From the NCBI GenBank assembly GCA_014730295.1, contig WJIN01000218.1, positions 1 to 11,315 of the forward strand: a stretch of 11,315 nt of DNA, written 5' to 3'. The first letter of the stretch is position 1. Every line of letters begins with the position of its first letter. Made by a program: the position numbers and the translations under genes. This DNA is from Promethearchaeota archaeon. GTDB lineage: Archaea; Asgardarchaeota; Lokiarchaeia; Sigynarchaeales; SOKP01. Shown one piece after another: positions 1-9,645 of the stretch. The notes beneath the pieces are model-generated. The model was not told the DNA's origin. It did not search any database and saw only the letters and a list, made by a program, of their open reading frames with translations.

Positions 1-3000
1 ATATTGACATGGATTCTTGAATGTCTGAAGGTTTTAGCGTATTAAATGCCATTGGGATTATTTCTTGGCTAACCTCCCTACCTCCTAAAGCTATTAATGA
101 AAATCTAAATTGTCGATGAATATTAAATATCTGATTACGATTTTCGAAATCAAAAATACTTAAAAAGGCGTTATTATTTACCAACGTTCTAAACAAATCT
201 TGCATATAATAGTTCATAATAATTCCTGTTGGACAGACAATTCCTGTATAACCTTTTGAAGAGATTAGACGCCAAGATCTTTCAACAAATAGAGCATATG
301 TATTAATTGTTCCTTGAGATGATAAATCGAATAATCCAGAAGTACTTATATAATAATTCTGTTTTTGCATTGATTGCCAAGTTGTTTTATATTTATCAAA
401 TAAATCAATATTTTTCTCTTTGAGATTTTTTATTAAGCTTCTTCTTTCTGATTGGGTTTTTGCAGATGTAATTTCTTTACTTAATCCAGAAAAAAATTCA
501 TTTTCCATTAATCTTAATGTTTCCCATGGAGGGTTAGTTAAAATACAATCAAATCCGCCTCTTTCAGATGAAAAAACTTCAGGAAATTCCGCATACCAGT
601 GAAAAAATTGGTTTTCTTCTGCGATCTGGTCAACTTTTTGCATTAAGTCTTTTAATTGAACTTCGCTTTTTCCTTCTCTCAACTGTTCGATGATGGTGTA
701 ACTCGGGATGTTTCCTAATACATTTCCCTCAAAAGGCCAAAAAAAGGTGGAGGTCCATATATTTGCCTCATCAAGAGCTTGTTGGTATTGCTCATTTTCT
801 TTAAGCGATTCATATCTTGCTTCTTTTTCCCTTATTTTATCGGGATCTTCTTCGGACATGTCAATGATTTCTTGAAATTTTGCGCTGAAAATATCCGCCG
901 TCTTTTTCTGGGTTAAAAATGATGTAATCATGGTGGTTTGCCCCGCCTTTTTTCTCTCCTTAATCTCATCTCTTATAATTCCCCTAGCTTTATTTTGTAG
1001 ATCATTATTTTCCGGCTCAATTCCCGTGGACTTATTTCCCTTGATTGCCTTGAAAGCTTTAGGCTTAATCTTTTCAATTTTCATTTTCTGCCCCAAGCCA
1101 ATCAAGCTGTTTCCGCATTTAATGTGATTATCCAAGAAATTCAATGGCTTATCTTTTACACTGGCTCTTAACCATAAAGATATTTTAGCAAGCTCCACAG
1201 CGAGCGGATTCATATCCACCCCGTAGATACAGTGCTGAAGTACATCCCTTCGTGCGACTCGTAGATCATTTTCCAAGGGTGAGTCTTGCCCAGTTCTAAT
1301 TTCAGCAAGTTGTTTTCCCAAAAAATCTAACGCAGAAAGCAAGAAGGTACCACCTCCACAAGCGGGATCGCACACCTTAATGTTCATTATCGCATTTTCT
1401 TGATCTTTAAGGTCTTCACCTGCTTCTTCGAATCTATCTTCCACTAAAGGTTGGAGGGTGGTTCGGATTAAAATATCAATTAATTCTTTGGGGGTATAAT
1501 AAGACCCCGTGCTTTTTCTTTCGGTGCCCTCGATTAATTGGAATTGAGAGTTTTCATCAATAAACGGCTTATAGTCCAACAAAGATTCGTAAATGGCGCC
1601 GATCTCTTCTTCCCGAATTTCTAAAAAGTTAATTCGCTGCCGAATATTATTGCTTTCGGTGGTGGTTAATAATCGCACGACTTTTAGGAGAGTATCATTC
1701 GAGATTTTTAAGTTGTTTTCCTTTATAATGGATAGATTTTTATCATCAAACAAGGCACCATCATAGGAGTTAATCCCGAGAAATTCGCTTCCCTTTCCAA
1801 CCAACTTGCAAGTGAGAAATAATTTATTCCATAAATCGTAATTTTTTTCTGCTCTGATGGGTTTTTCGGCCATCATTCGTAAGGCTGAAAGCGAGAATTC
1901 TTCAAAATACAAACTACCCGCCCCGGGAAGCATTTCTCGCTGTTCGGCATATAGAATAAATATGATTCGATAGATGATGCGCAGTAGCTCGGCATAGTAC
2001 TCCATAAGATCAATCCCTTCAGAGAGTACCAAATCCAAAAATTCAGAATTTTGCTGGATCAATTCATCTCCTAACAATTCCAAGGCGTCGTGAACATTGT
2101 CTCGAAGAGAATCACCCACTTTAACTCCCTCTTTTACCGCCTCTTGCTGAAATTCATCGATGAGAAATACTTGATCCTCGGGCTTTGCAATGAATCGACT
2201 CTCATGAATGAGCGAATATATGGTGTTAAATTCCTTAACGTCTCGATTGGCAAAGATATTTTCCAAATCAAATTCTATATATCCTTTCGAATAAGTATGA
2301 TAATACGTAGTGAGTAAGCGTAACATTCTCCCGTTAGAAAGAAATAACCACTTAATTTCTGGGTTAAAATTGACAAACTGTTGGCAAATGGCGTGATGCG
2401 TGCTCTTTTTGGGATTTTCTTCAATTTTACACTCAAAATCGTCCTGAATGCCTACAAAATGAAAGAAGGGATTTTCATGCCCTTTTGATTGAAAATTGAT
2501 TTCAAACCCAGCCAAAGGACTGTCGCCATCAATGTTTTCCGTTCGCATTTCAAAAGGTTCAATCTCATATCCAAACTGCGAGAAAAGGGGATTCAACCAT
2601 TTTTCAATCAATTCTTCCCGAGACCAGTCATCAATATGAGGAGAGATCTCATCCCATTTTTCGATGCACCATTCAAATAATTTCCTTCGCTCATCTTTAA
2701 ATCGTTTTCTCTCGGTGCGGGTATCTTCTTCGATAAAAGACTCAATCTTGCCTATTTCCAATTGTTCGGGATTATCCCGTAGCCTCAATAAGATATTTTC
2801 GGTAAATAAACCGCCGCTGAGATTAATATGGCGTAAAGGAGTTAAATCATCATCTTTAGATGTTAGAGAGGATTGAATCGCTTTAGATTGAACGTTTTCC
2901 GAACCTCCCGTGGAATCATTCCCGGAATCATCATTTTTCGGAGGGTCGGTTTTATACTCTTTATGCTCTTCGTAAATGTCCCCCCTCACGTGAAAATGGT

Positions 3001-3031
3001 CGCACTTGCTACAATAATATTTTTTTGGCAT
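1..3031 (-). CDS. Eco57I/PglX-class adenine-N6 DNA methyltransferase, DrmMI-like (3' end beyond window)
   Basis: This is a large DNA adenine methyltransferase that transfers methyl from S-adenosylmethionine, probably the modification subunit of a DISARM-like system. I translated it by hand as 1010 uninterrupted codons to the left edge, where it is still open. The start is ATG at 3031, with AGGAAG about 8 bases upstream overlapping the previous gene's stop (gap 14 bases), so it is the next operon gene. Residues 7-23 form a possible zinc finger (C7, C10, H12 or H14, H23), followed by a Ser/Asp-rich linker. The conserved body begins near SGGLFTEN (72-79). STGSYYTP precedes the SAM-binding motif DPACGGGTF (555-563), then YGVDMNPLAVELAKISLW, and the catalytic NPPW at 833-836. 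After NPPW the sequence has a PglX-like pattern (STSGLFDL, then NTYALFVERSW, then VCPTG). Bases below about 600 are much more AT-rich than the rest of the gene. The assignment as a methylase is firm; the system name is inferred. Confidence 0.9.
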   Translation of the reverse strand, partial: MPKKYYCSKCDHFHVRGDIYEEHKEYKTDPPKNDDSGNDSTGGSENVQSKAIQSSLTSKDDDLTPLRHINLSGGLFTENILLRLRDNPEQLEIGKIESFIEEDTRTERKRFKDERRKLFEWCIEKWDEISPHIDDWSREELIEKWLNPLFSQFGYEIEPFEMRTENIDGDSPLAGFEINFQSKGHENPFFHFVGIQDDFECKIEENPKKSTHHAICQQFVNFNPEIKWLFLSNGRMLRLLTTYYHTYSKGYIEFDLENIFANRDVKEFNTIYSLIHESRFIAKPEDQVFLIDEFQQEAVKEGVKVGDSLRDNVHDALELLGDELIQQNSEFLDLVLSEGIDLMEYYAELLRIIYRIIFILYAEQREMLPGAGSLYFEEFSLSALRMMAEKPIRAEKNYDLWNKLFLTCKLVGKGSEFLGINSYDGALFDDKNLSIIKENNLKISNDTLLKVVRLLTTTESNNIRQRINFLEIREEEIGAIYESLLDYKPFIDENSQFQLIEGTERKSTGSYYTPKELIDILIRTTLQPLVEDRFEEAGEDLKDQENAIMNIKVCDPACGGGTFLLSALDFLGKQLAEIRTGQDSPLENDLRVARRDVLQHCIYGVDMNPLAVELAKISLWLRASVKDKPLNFLDNHIKCGNSLIGLGQKMKIEKIKPKAFKAIKGNKSTGIEPENNDLQNKARGIIRDEIKERKKAGQTTMITSFLTQKKTADIFSAKFQEIIDMSEEDPDKIREKEARYESLKENEQYQQALDEANIWTSTFFWPFEGNVLGNIPSYTIIEQLREGKSEVQLKDLMQKVDQIAEENQFFHWYAEFPEVFSSERGGFDCILTNPPWETLRLMENEFFSGLSKEITSAKTQSERRSLIKNLKEKNIDLFDKYKTTWQSMQKQNYYISTSGLFDLSSQGTINTYALFVERSWRLISSKGYTGIVCPTGIIMNYYMQDLFRTLVNNNAFLSIFDFENRNQIFNIHRQFRFSLIALGGREVSQEIIPMAFNTLKPSDIQESMSI

Positions 3032-3045
3032 TTTTTCTTTTCTTC

Positions 3046-6000
3046 CTAAGTTATAAAATTCCTAACATATTCAATTTCATCAACATTTAAATTATATAAA
3101 TCAAAAATGATTTCATCAATCTCATTTTCCAAATCTTCATTCTGTTCATTTTGAATTAATTCTTGAACCCTTTCTGAAATTCCTTCTTGATTTTCTCTTA
3201 AGTATAGGGGAATCGGTAAATTCTTAATATTTTCTAATAAAATTCTTGGAAAAAGGTCCTTTTCTTTATACATTATTGTAAAGTAGAAATTCATTAACTG
3301 TGAATTGAGTACACCCAGAATGCTATAATAGTTATAATCTTCATCAATTAGTTTTATATTATATATAGACTGAATTGTTATGAAATTATCATTCATATCA
3401 ACCATGGCATTAATAGAATCCCCAAGCTGTCGCATTAAAATTTTTGGTGATGGGTATAAGTCTTTTTTTTTCACTTTTTCTAAAGGGAGATATTTCTCTG
3501 AAAAATCAATTTTATATCTTTTAACATCTTCACCTCTAATTAATTTCTTGTTTGTAGATGTTGGCAAATCTTCAATTAATTTAGAAGTTCGCCCCATTTC
3601 CTCTCCTCTATGAGCATCGATAATATCTCCAAATAAAAAAGAGTTCATTCTTATTTTCTCAAGGATTTCTCTTACATTCTCGTTTAAAAAAAGAATCCGA
3701 GACTTAGGAAGTTCTAACAAGAATCTTTGTGGAATTGAAACATTTTCACCGAGATTATTCCGAAAGTCTTCAAGATCGGCATAACGAGAAAATGAGAGTT
3801 GATTTTCTTCATTTGGGTTTATTTTTTGTAATATTATTATTATATTTGCCACGCTAGCATCGGCAAACACATTGTTGATCTGGATTATCTTTTTTATTGT
3901 TGTATTAATCAATAAGAATGACCTAATAAATTCAAAACTACTTCGTCCTAAAAAGGAATCAGGAATAATTAATCCCATTCTCCCCCCTTTTTTTAACAAC
4001 CTATAACATCTTTCTAAAAATAAAGAGTAAAGATCATATTGTCTAACAGCTGATTGAAAACTTTTCTTGTAGTAATGCTTTTCTTCAATATTAATTTCCT
4101 TTGAACTTATATAAGGTGGATTAGTAATAATAATGTCAAAGCCTCTTCTCTTTCTTCTGAAAACTTCAGGAAACTCTAAGAACCAATGGAAGAAGTAATT
4201 TATCTGTGCGATCTGGTTTGCCTTTTTCAAAATCTCCTTGCTCTTAGCATTTATGATTCCCTCTTTGAATTCATCTAAAATGGTATTATTTGGATAATTA
4301 TTTAAGGATTCTTCTTTAATAGGCCAAAAATAAGTGGCTATATTTGAGTTACTTACATTCAATAGTTTTAAGAAATTCTTTCTTTTACGCAACCGTTTAT
4401 ATTCTACTTCTTTTTTCTTAAAATCTTTAATATCTGTTTCATCCATCTGTAATAACTTTTGAAATTTATCCAAATCCGAAATTAAATCTTCTTTTCCTGA
4501 GGTAAAAGAAGTAATGTGCATAACTTTTTTCTCAGATTTAGATTTCAAAGCTACTTCCTTTTTTATATGATTTTTTAGTTTTTTATAATCAGGTTTCAAA
4601 TCCTTATTCGCTTTATTTGGAGCTTTAAAATTTTCGGGTTGGATCATTAAATCTTTACCATATGCTTCCAATCCAATTAAAGAATTACCATTTTTGATGT
4701 GGTTATCTAGAAAATTGAGTGGTTTATCGTTAACACTTGCTCTTAACCAAAGCGAAACCTTCGACAGCTCAACTGCAAGCGGATTTCTATCTACGCCATA
4801 AATACATTTCTGAAGTACTTCTCTTCTCGCTTCTCTTAAATTTTCCTCAGAATTTATTTCAATTTCAGTATTAATTTCCGCTATTTTCCTTCCTAACAAA
4901 TCCATAGCAGATAGTAAAAAAGTACCTCCACCACATGCAGGATCACATATTTTAATTTCTTTCAGTTTATCTAATTTATGGTCAGACTTAATGTCACTTG
5001 ATTCTATCTCATTTATTGTTGATTCTAATGTGGATTTTATCAATAAATCTACAACACTTTTTGGTGTATAGTAGGAACCAGTACTTTTTCGATCATCTCC
5101 TTGAACCAATTGAAAATGAGAATTATTATCGATCTCTGGTTTATAATCAAGGAGTGATTCATAAATCGCACCAATCTCCTCTTCACTAATTTCAAGAAAG
5201 TTGATTTTTTGAAGCACATTATAGTTTTTTGATGTAGTTAATAATCTGATTATATTTAATAGGACATCATTACATACCTTAAGGTTATTATTAATAATTA
5301 TAGGTATAAAATTATCATTAAATAAACTTCCATTGAAGCAATTCACATCTAGTAAAGCATTCCCTTTATCAACTAATTTAAAAGTCAGGAAGAGCTTATT
5401 CCATAGGTCATAATGCTTTTGTGTCTTTATTGGTCTTTCTGATAAATATCTTAGTGAAGAAAGAGAAAATTCCTCGAAATAAATCGAATCAGTCTTTGGT
5501 AGCATCTCTCGTTGTTCTGCGTACAATAGAAAGATCATTCTATAGATAATTCTCAATAGCTCAGCATAGTATTTTTGAATATTAAAACTATTCTCAAGTA
5601 TTTTATCATAGAATTTTGAATTTTGTTGGATAAGTTCATCCCCTAATAATTCTAAAGCATCGTGAACGTTATCTCTGAGGTTATCGCCTATTTTTACACC
5701 TTCAGTTATAGACTCTTTTTGAAATTTCTCGATTATGGAAATATTTTCTTCAGAATCCAATATAAAATTATTTCTATGGATTGTATTATATAAAACGTTA
5801 AATTCTAATTCATCTCTATTTGCAAAAATGTTTTCTATATCAAATTCTAAATACCCTTTAGAATAATGATGATGATATGTAGTCAAGATTCGTAGTAGCC
5901 TTCCGTTAGAAAGGATTAACCATTTTATATCCTTTACAAAATTAATATATTCCTGACAGATATCATGATGAGAATCTTTTTTAGGATAATTGTTAATTTT

Positions 6001-6443
6001 AGAATCAAAATCTATGTTAACATTAATGAAATGAAAATATGGATTGTTATTTCCTTTAGACTGATAACTTAATTTGAATTCAGAGAGTGGATTATCCCTT
6101 TCGAATAGCTCAGGTTCAGGAGTGAATGGTTCTAAATCATAATTAAAACACGAAAAAAATGGGAATAACCATTTTTCTGTTAAATCTTCTAATTTCCATT
6201 TATCAATAATAACTGATATCTCGTCCCATTTTTCTACACACCATTTGAAGATAGATCTTCGTTTTTTTATAATATCTCTCCTATCTATTCTTTTATCCTC
6301 ATCAATAAAAACACTTAATTTCCCTAATTCTGTTTTCTCTGGGTTATCTCTTAATCTTAATATAATATTTTCTGTAAAAAGTCCTCCGCTCGGTCTAATG
6401 TTCCTGAGAAGTGAGTTTTTAGAGGTTATTTTTTTTCCACCAT
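3046..6443 (-). CDS. Second Eco57I-class adenine methyltransferase, paralogue of its neighbour; start out of frame at an A8 run
   Basis: This is an adenine-N6 DNA methyltransferase closely similar to the downstream gene over its first two-thirds. The body from TTG 5886 gives 946 residues with the SAM motif DPACGGGTF (315-323), YGVDRNPLAVELSKVSLW and catalytic NPPY (589-592). The tail (YDLYSLFLERCYRLL, then GLIIPDSFLG) is typical of Eco57I/TaqI-type enzymes. TTG 5886 is not the true start: hand translation of 5887-6428 in the same frame is open and aligns with the paralogue (for example SGGLFTENIILRLRDNPE, CVEKWDEIS, ILSNGR). That extension has no ATG, GTG or TTG. The only nearby ATG (6443) is one base out of frame across an A8 run (6429-6436). 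Nine A's would give a protein of about 1132 residues starting MVEKK. There is no SD before this ATG. The gene lacks the paralogue's zinc-finger N-terminus and is AT-rich (hand counts of 11-17 GC per 60 bases). It may be intact by slippage, phase-variable, inactive, or misread in sequencing. Confidence 0.85.
6429..6436 (-). other. A8 homopolymer separating the ATG from the methylase reading frame
   Basis: On the coding strand the sequence reads ATG GTG G, then eight A's, then TAACC. From the ATG at 6443 this gives M-V-E-K-K and a stop. One added A (or a -1 shift on the run) would join the ATG to the long methylase frame (ITSKNS onward), which matches the paralogue's LTSKDD. The run is seen directly; its role as a switch or slippage site is inferred. 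Confidence 0.6.
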
Positions 6444-6448
6444 TTAAA

Positions 6449-6459
6449 TTTTTTTTTTT
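6449..6459 (-). repeat. A11 homopolymer between helicase stop and methylase ATG
   Basis: On the coding strand the helicase stop TAA leads straight into this run of eleven A's, which ends six bases before the ATG at 6443 where an SD would normally sit. The position leaves no SD for the methylase. The run is also a place where length could vary by replication slippage. No function is shown. Confidence 0.5.
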
Positions 6460-9412
6460 ATTTTAGTTCAGGATAGATTAGAGTAATGGTAATTAAATCT
6501 ACGCCGACAATATCTATATCATCAATTCCTTCCAAGTCAGTGGCGATTCCTTGCTCTTGTAGATTCTTTATCATCGCCCGGCGTTCCTCTATTACTTTCG
6601 CCCTCCGTTCACTTCCTACTTCTCGTAGGAGTTCCTCAAGATTTGGTAATTCCAATGCCGATTTCAAATGCTTTTTTAACTCGATATCAATCTTACCATG
6701 ATTATTCCAATCCGAATTCCATATACTTTCCACGACTTCCTCATTCAGTTTCGTCTTGCCAAACAGGTCAACGCCGAAATTAATTATCTCTTCCATCAAC
6801 GTCTTAGGTTTAGTATTAACCACGTATCGTATCTTCACATGGAAGATTGCAGATACTTTTTTCGCTTCCATGCTTATGAATGCCGCCGTTCTCCCGTAAA
6901 ATTCATTTTCCACCGAAAATGCTTCATTCTTGATTTTTTCCACTAATCCCGACACCACGGGATTTTTAAGATTGACCCCCTCAATGTCGCTTCGAGAGGC
7001 ATTTACTTCCCTATTGGGTGTTATCAGATATTCCCTTCCGAGATCGACTCCAATATCCTTTTGAACAGGATCTGGCAGGTTAAGATTATAAGCTTGAAGG
7101 CGTTCATTCTTCAGTTCCATGGTCCCTGCGTAAAGATCCGCAGCTTTTTTCAAGAATTTTAGGAGTGTTTCTTCATTTCCGATGTGTTGTTGCGTAAATC
7201 GCATCCTTTCTTCTATTTCTCGGAGATTGATATTGGTATGCCCGTAAAATGAGTCTTCGACCATTTCTTTTATCTTTTGCTCTGAAAAGAAAACCGAGAT
7301 CAGATCCTCTACTTTAGAAGAGAAATTAAGCCATTTATCCAAGGTGCTTTGCGTGTCTTGCGTTCCTTCTTTCTCGCGTTTTGCCCTGATGTGATCCACC
7401 ACTGCTTCGGGGTCGCCGAAAAACCCGGGAACAAATCCGTAGGACTTTTTAATCTCATATGCCTTCTTTACCAGTGTTTCCAAGATATCCATTTCTAAGG
7501 TGTCTTTCATGATCAAGGTTCGAATATACACTTTCTCTTTTGGCTGCCCAAATCGATCAATCCTGCCGTTTCGCTGCTCTAAGCGATTCGGATTCCAGGT
7601 AAGTTCATAATTGATGACTTGGTCTGCGGAAAATTGCAGGTCAATTCCTTCTGCCATGCAATCGGTAGAAATTAGGATGGCTTCTTCTGATTTTAAAAAA
7701 TCGTTATAGATATCTTGCCTGTGCTGGGAAGCCATCTGACCGTGGACGGCATAAATTTCAAAATCTTTAAATTTTAAGGTCTTATCCTTTTTTTGGAGTA
7801 AATTTTGCTTGATATAATTAAGAGTGTCAATATAACGGGTAAAAATAATCACTTTTTTTGAGACCTTGAACCGATTGGGCAATATTTTATCCACCAAATC
7901 AATCATTTTATTGTCTTTTTTCTTTAATTCCGAAGCTGCTTCTTTTGCCTTTTTCAGTAAATCTTTTTCTTGGCGTAAATCGTCCATGGTCCTAGTCAAG
8001 ATTAATTTATCATTTCGAAGGTCTAATTCCTCTTCGGATAATCGATCGGTTTCATAGCCATCCATGACGGATTGTGCCGCTTCTTGAGACGAGAGTAAAG
8101 AACTCGGATCTTGAATGGCTTGGTAATTTTTCTGTAATTTTTTATCTATCTCGTTAATTCTATTATCAATGGAACATTCCAACGCATGAGGCGAACTAAT
8201 GGCTCGTTTATGGAAGTGGAGTATTGTCCAAATATTTAGCTTTTTTTCTTTAGAAAGAGTTTTTTCCGAACGCTGAAGGACGTGATCTGAGAATCTATTC
8301 AACGCTTTCATGCAATCAATAAACTGTTGGGAGGGTGTAATATATATTTCATCTGAATCTCGTTCTGGGAAGGGATTTTTGTTGTATTTACTTCCTTTTA
8401 TCCAGTCTTCCACGTCTTGCCGCCGCCTCTGGCAAATATGGTTAACCGCTAAATCTTTATTAATAATATAATCATGAGAGCTTTCCGAAGTCACCATCTT
8501 AGGATTAATCATTTCGAGGATGCTACAAAAGGAATCCTTATATCCATTATGGGGCGTGGCACTTAATAATAATAAATGCGGATATTTGTCCGCCAAATTT
8601 TTCGCAAAACCATAACTTTGCTTGAAACTCTTAGAACTCTCATCATCCGTGCCCAGATGAGGCCGCATGATGTTATGAGCCTCATCGATAATGATCATGT
8701 CCCAATCAAACTGGATGATTTCTTCTTTTACTTCGGGACGTTTCGCATAATCCACGGATACGATGATGGAATTATAATACCCCCAAGGATTACCCCCGAC
8801 CAATAATTCAGATTCCAACCTCCGCCTATTTCTGCGGGACATGATGACAGCATCAATTCCAAAAAATCGCTTGAGAATTGCTTGCCACTGCTCCCTAAGG
8901 TTAGCGGGCACCACGATCAAGACACGATTGATGCGTTTTCGCCCCATGAGTTCTTGCAAGATCAATCCCGCTTCGATGGTCTTACCGAGCCCGACATCAT
9001 CAGCCAATAGTAATCTAACGTTCTTAAAGTTCAACGCCATCAGCACCGGAACCATCTGATATGAGATAGGGATGACTTTGGAATTTTGCAGGCTAATAAA
9101 AGAAGTAGTGCCATAAATTAAATCCAATTTAATGGCATCCAACAGCAATTTCTGATAGACGGGCGATCCTATTTTATCTGGTTCAGGCCTCGGAACGACT
9201 GATTTTTTGATCGGTTCGATATTAGGTACTAAAATCTGCGTGGACGGCTGTCCAGTTATATTGCTTACGGAGTATGTTATAAAGGTCTTTTTTTCCGCTT
9301 CAATTGTCTTTTCCACAGGTGTGATTCTATCTATTCGCCACAATCTGTCCCGAGCTTCAACAATTTCGCCAATATTAAACTCGGGAAGCACTTTTTTAGT
9401 AGATTCGGTCAT
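6458..9412 (-). CDS. drmD: SNF2/RapA-type helicase, DrmD-like (DISARM class 1)
   Basis: This is a superfamily 2 DNA translocase expected to act with the adjacent methylases in recognising or processing unmodified DNA. Its 984 residues are close to the size I expect for DrmD. The N-terminus has a RapA-like small domain (GEIVEARDRLWRID, 15-28). The helicase core follows: DDVGLGKTIEAG (138-149, Walker A K144), VVPANLREQW, DEAH (243-246) and LLLSATPHNG (281-290). A long charged, probably coiled-coil insert covers about 415-505. The second RecA lobe has FTRY (524-527), STDCMAEGIDLQ (582-593) and EQRNGRIDRFGQ (612-623, motif VI). The last 350 residues are unassigned; no nuclease motif was seen. The start is ATG 9412 with GGAGGT at 9421-9426, 8 bases upstream. 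It is the first gene of the operon and ends 14 bases before the next ATG. It is GC-richer than the methylase that follows (28 of 60 at 7621-7680). The helicase call is firm; the symbol rests on the partner gene and is tentative, as the core drm genes are not visible. Confidence 0.88.
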   Translation of the reverse strand: MTESTKKVLPEFNIGEIVEARDRLWRIDRITPVEKTIEAEKKTFITYSVSNITGQPSTQILVPNIEPIKKSVVPRPEPDKIGSPVYQKLLLDAIKLDLIYGTTSFISLQNSKVIPISYQMVPVLMALNFKNVRLLLADDVGLGKTIEAGLILQELMGRKRINRVLIVVPANLREQWQAILKRFFGIDAVIMSRRNRRRLESELLVGGNPWGYYNSIIVSVDYAKRPEVKEEIIQFDWDMIIIDEAHNIMRPHLGTDDESSKSFKQSYGFAKNLADKYPHLLLLSATPHNGYKDSFCSILEMINPKMVTSESSHDYIINKDLAVNHICQRRRQDVEDWIKGSKYNKNPFPERDSDEIYITPSQQFIDCMKALNRFSDHVLQRSEKTLSKEKKLNIWTILHFHKRAISSPHALECSIDNRINEIDKKLQKNYQAIQDPSSLLSSQEAAQSVMDGYETDRLSEEELDLRNDKLILTRTMDDLRQEKDLLKKAKEAASELKKKDNKMIDLVDKILPNRFKVSKKVIIFTRYIDTLNYIKQNLLQKKDKTLKFKDFEIYAVHGQMASQHRQDIYNDFLKSEEAILISTDCMAEGIDLQFSADQVINYELTWNPNRLEQRNGRIDRFGQPKEKVYIRTLIMKDTLEMDILETLVKKAYEIKKSYGFVPGFFGDPEAVVDHIRAKREKEGTQDTQSTLDKWLNFSSKVEDLISVFFSEQKIKEMVEDSFYGHTNINLREIEERMRFTQQHIGNEETLLKFLKKAADLYAGTMELKNERLQAYNLNLPDPVQKDIGVDLGREYLITPNREVNASRSDIEGVNLKNPVVSGLVEKIKNEAFSVENEFYGRTAAFISMEAKKVSAIFHVKIRYVVNTKPKTLMEEIINFGVDLFGKTKLNEEVVESIWNSDWNNHGKIDIELKKHLKSALELPNLEELLREVGSERRAKVIEERRAMIKNLQEQGIATDLEGIDDIDIVGVDLITITLIYPELK

Positions 9413-9420
9413 AAGTATTA

Positions 9421-9426
9421 CCTCCA
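9421..9426 (-). promoter_or_regulatory. Ribosome binding site of the helicase gene
   Basis: GGAGGT on the minus strand lies 8 bases before ATG 9412 and matches the archaeal anti-SD well. It fixes the helicase start and shows that the operon's first transcript has a leader. Confidence 0.85.
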
Positions 9427-9468
9427 GTTATTTGATGATAAGTTAAAATTCCAATCATAGTTCATTAG

Positions 9469-9477
9469 TTTTATATT
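9469..9477 (-). promoter_or_regulatory. Candidate TATA box of the helicase-methylase operon
   Basis: The minus strand reads AATATAAAA here. An archaeal start site about 22-26 bases downstream would fall near 9445-9450, giving a leader of about 35 bases that carries the SD. Another A/T-rich box near 9519-9530 (ATTATAAATATG) is an alternative. Confidence 0.45.
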
Positions 9478-9592
9478 GTTTTTGTCTTGATAATTTCATA
9501 TAGTTTTTTTCATATTTATAATTTTGGCACTTAACAACTTTAATATTTACTATTTGAGTTCAATTAATATTCATTTTTCTTGGGAATAATAC

Positions 9593-9597
9593 AAAAA
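9593..9597 (-). terminator. Possible oligo-T terminator after the NYN gene
   Basis: The coding strand has a run of five T's about 50 bases past the NYN stop. Archaeal termination can occur at such runs without a hairpin. The run is short, so this is a weak call. Confidence 0.25.
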
Positions 9598-9645
9598 TTT
9601 AGTATTTCCATTTTATTGCAAGTTATATTGTTATTTTCATTCAAG

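Larger units (their letters stand above)
9413..9645. other. Intergenic spacer between the NYN gene and the helicase operon
   Basis: This 233-base AT-rich gap holds no credible gene on either strand. It contains the helicase SD, a TATA-like box for the operon, and a weak T-run that could end the upstream transcript. I see no RNA gene or long inverted repeat in it. Confidence 0.7.

Noticed and set aside
3046..5886. Central methylase starting at TTG 5886 as a 946-residue protein
   Set aside because: The upstream 180 codons in the same frame closely match the paralogue's N-terminal region, so this start would cut off conserved sequence; it is only the first standard start codon after an in-frame stop.
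6440..6470. Helicase-methylase fusion by frameshift at the A4 or A11 run
   Set aside because: The helicase frame ends in a clean TAA, the two frames differ, and the paralogue shows the methylase exists as a separate protein; joining them would need an unsupported shift.
420..9446. Short plus-strand open frames of 60-82 codons within the operon
   Set aside because: All lie opposite the three large minus-strand genes, have no recognisable domains, and are explained as antisense shadows.
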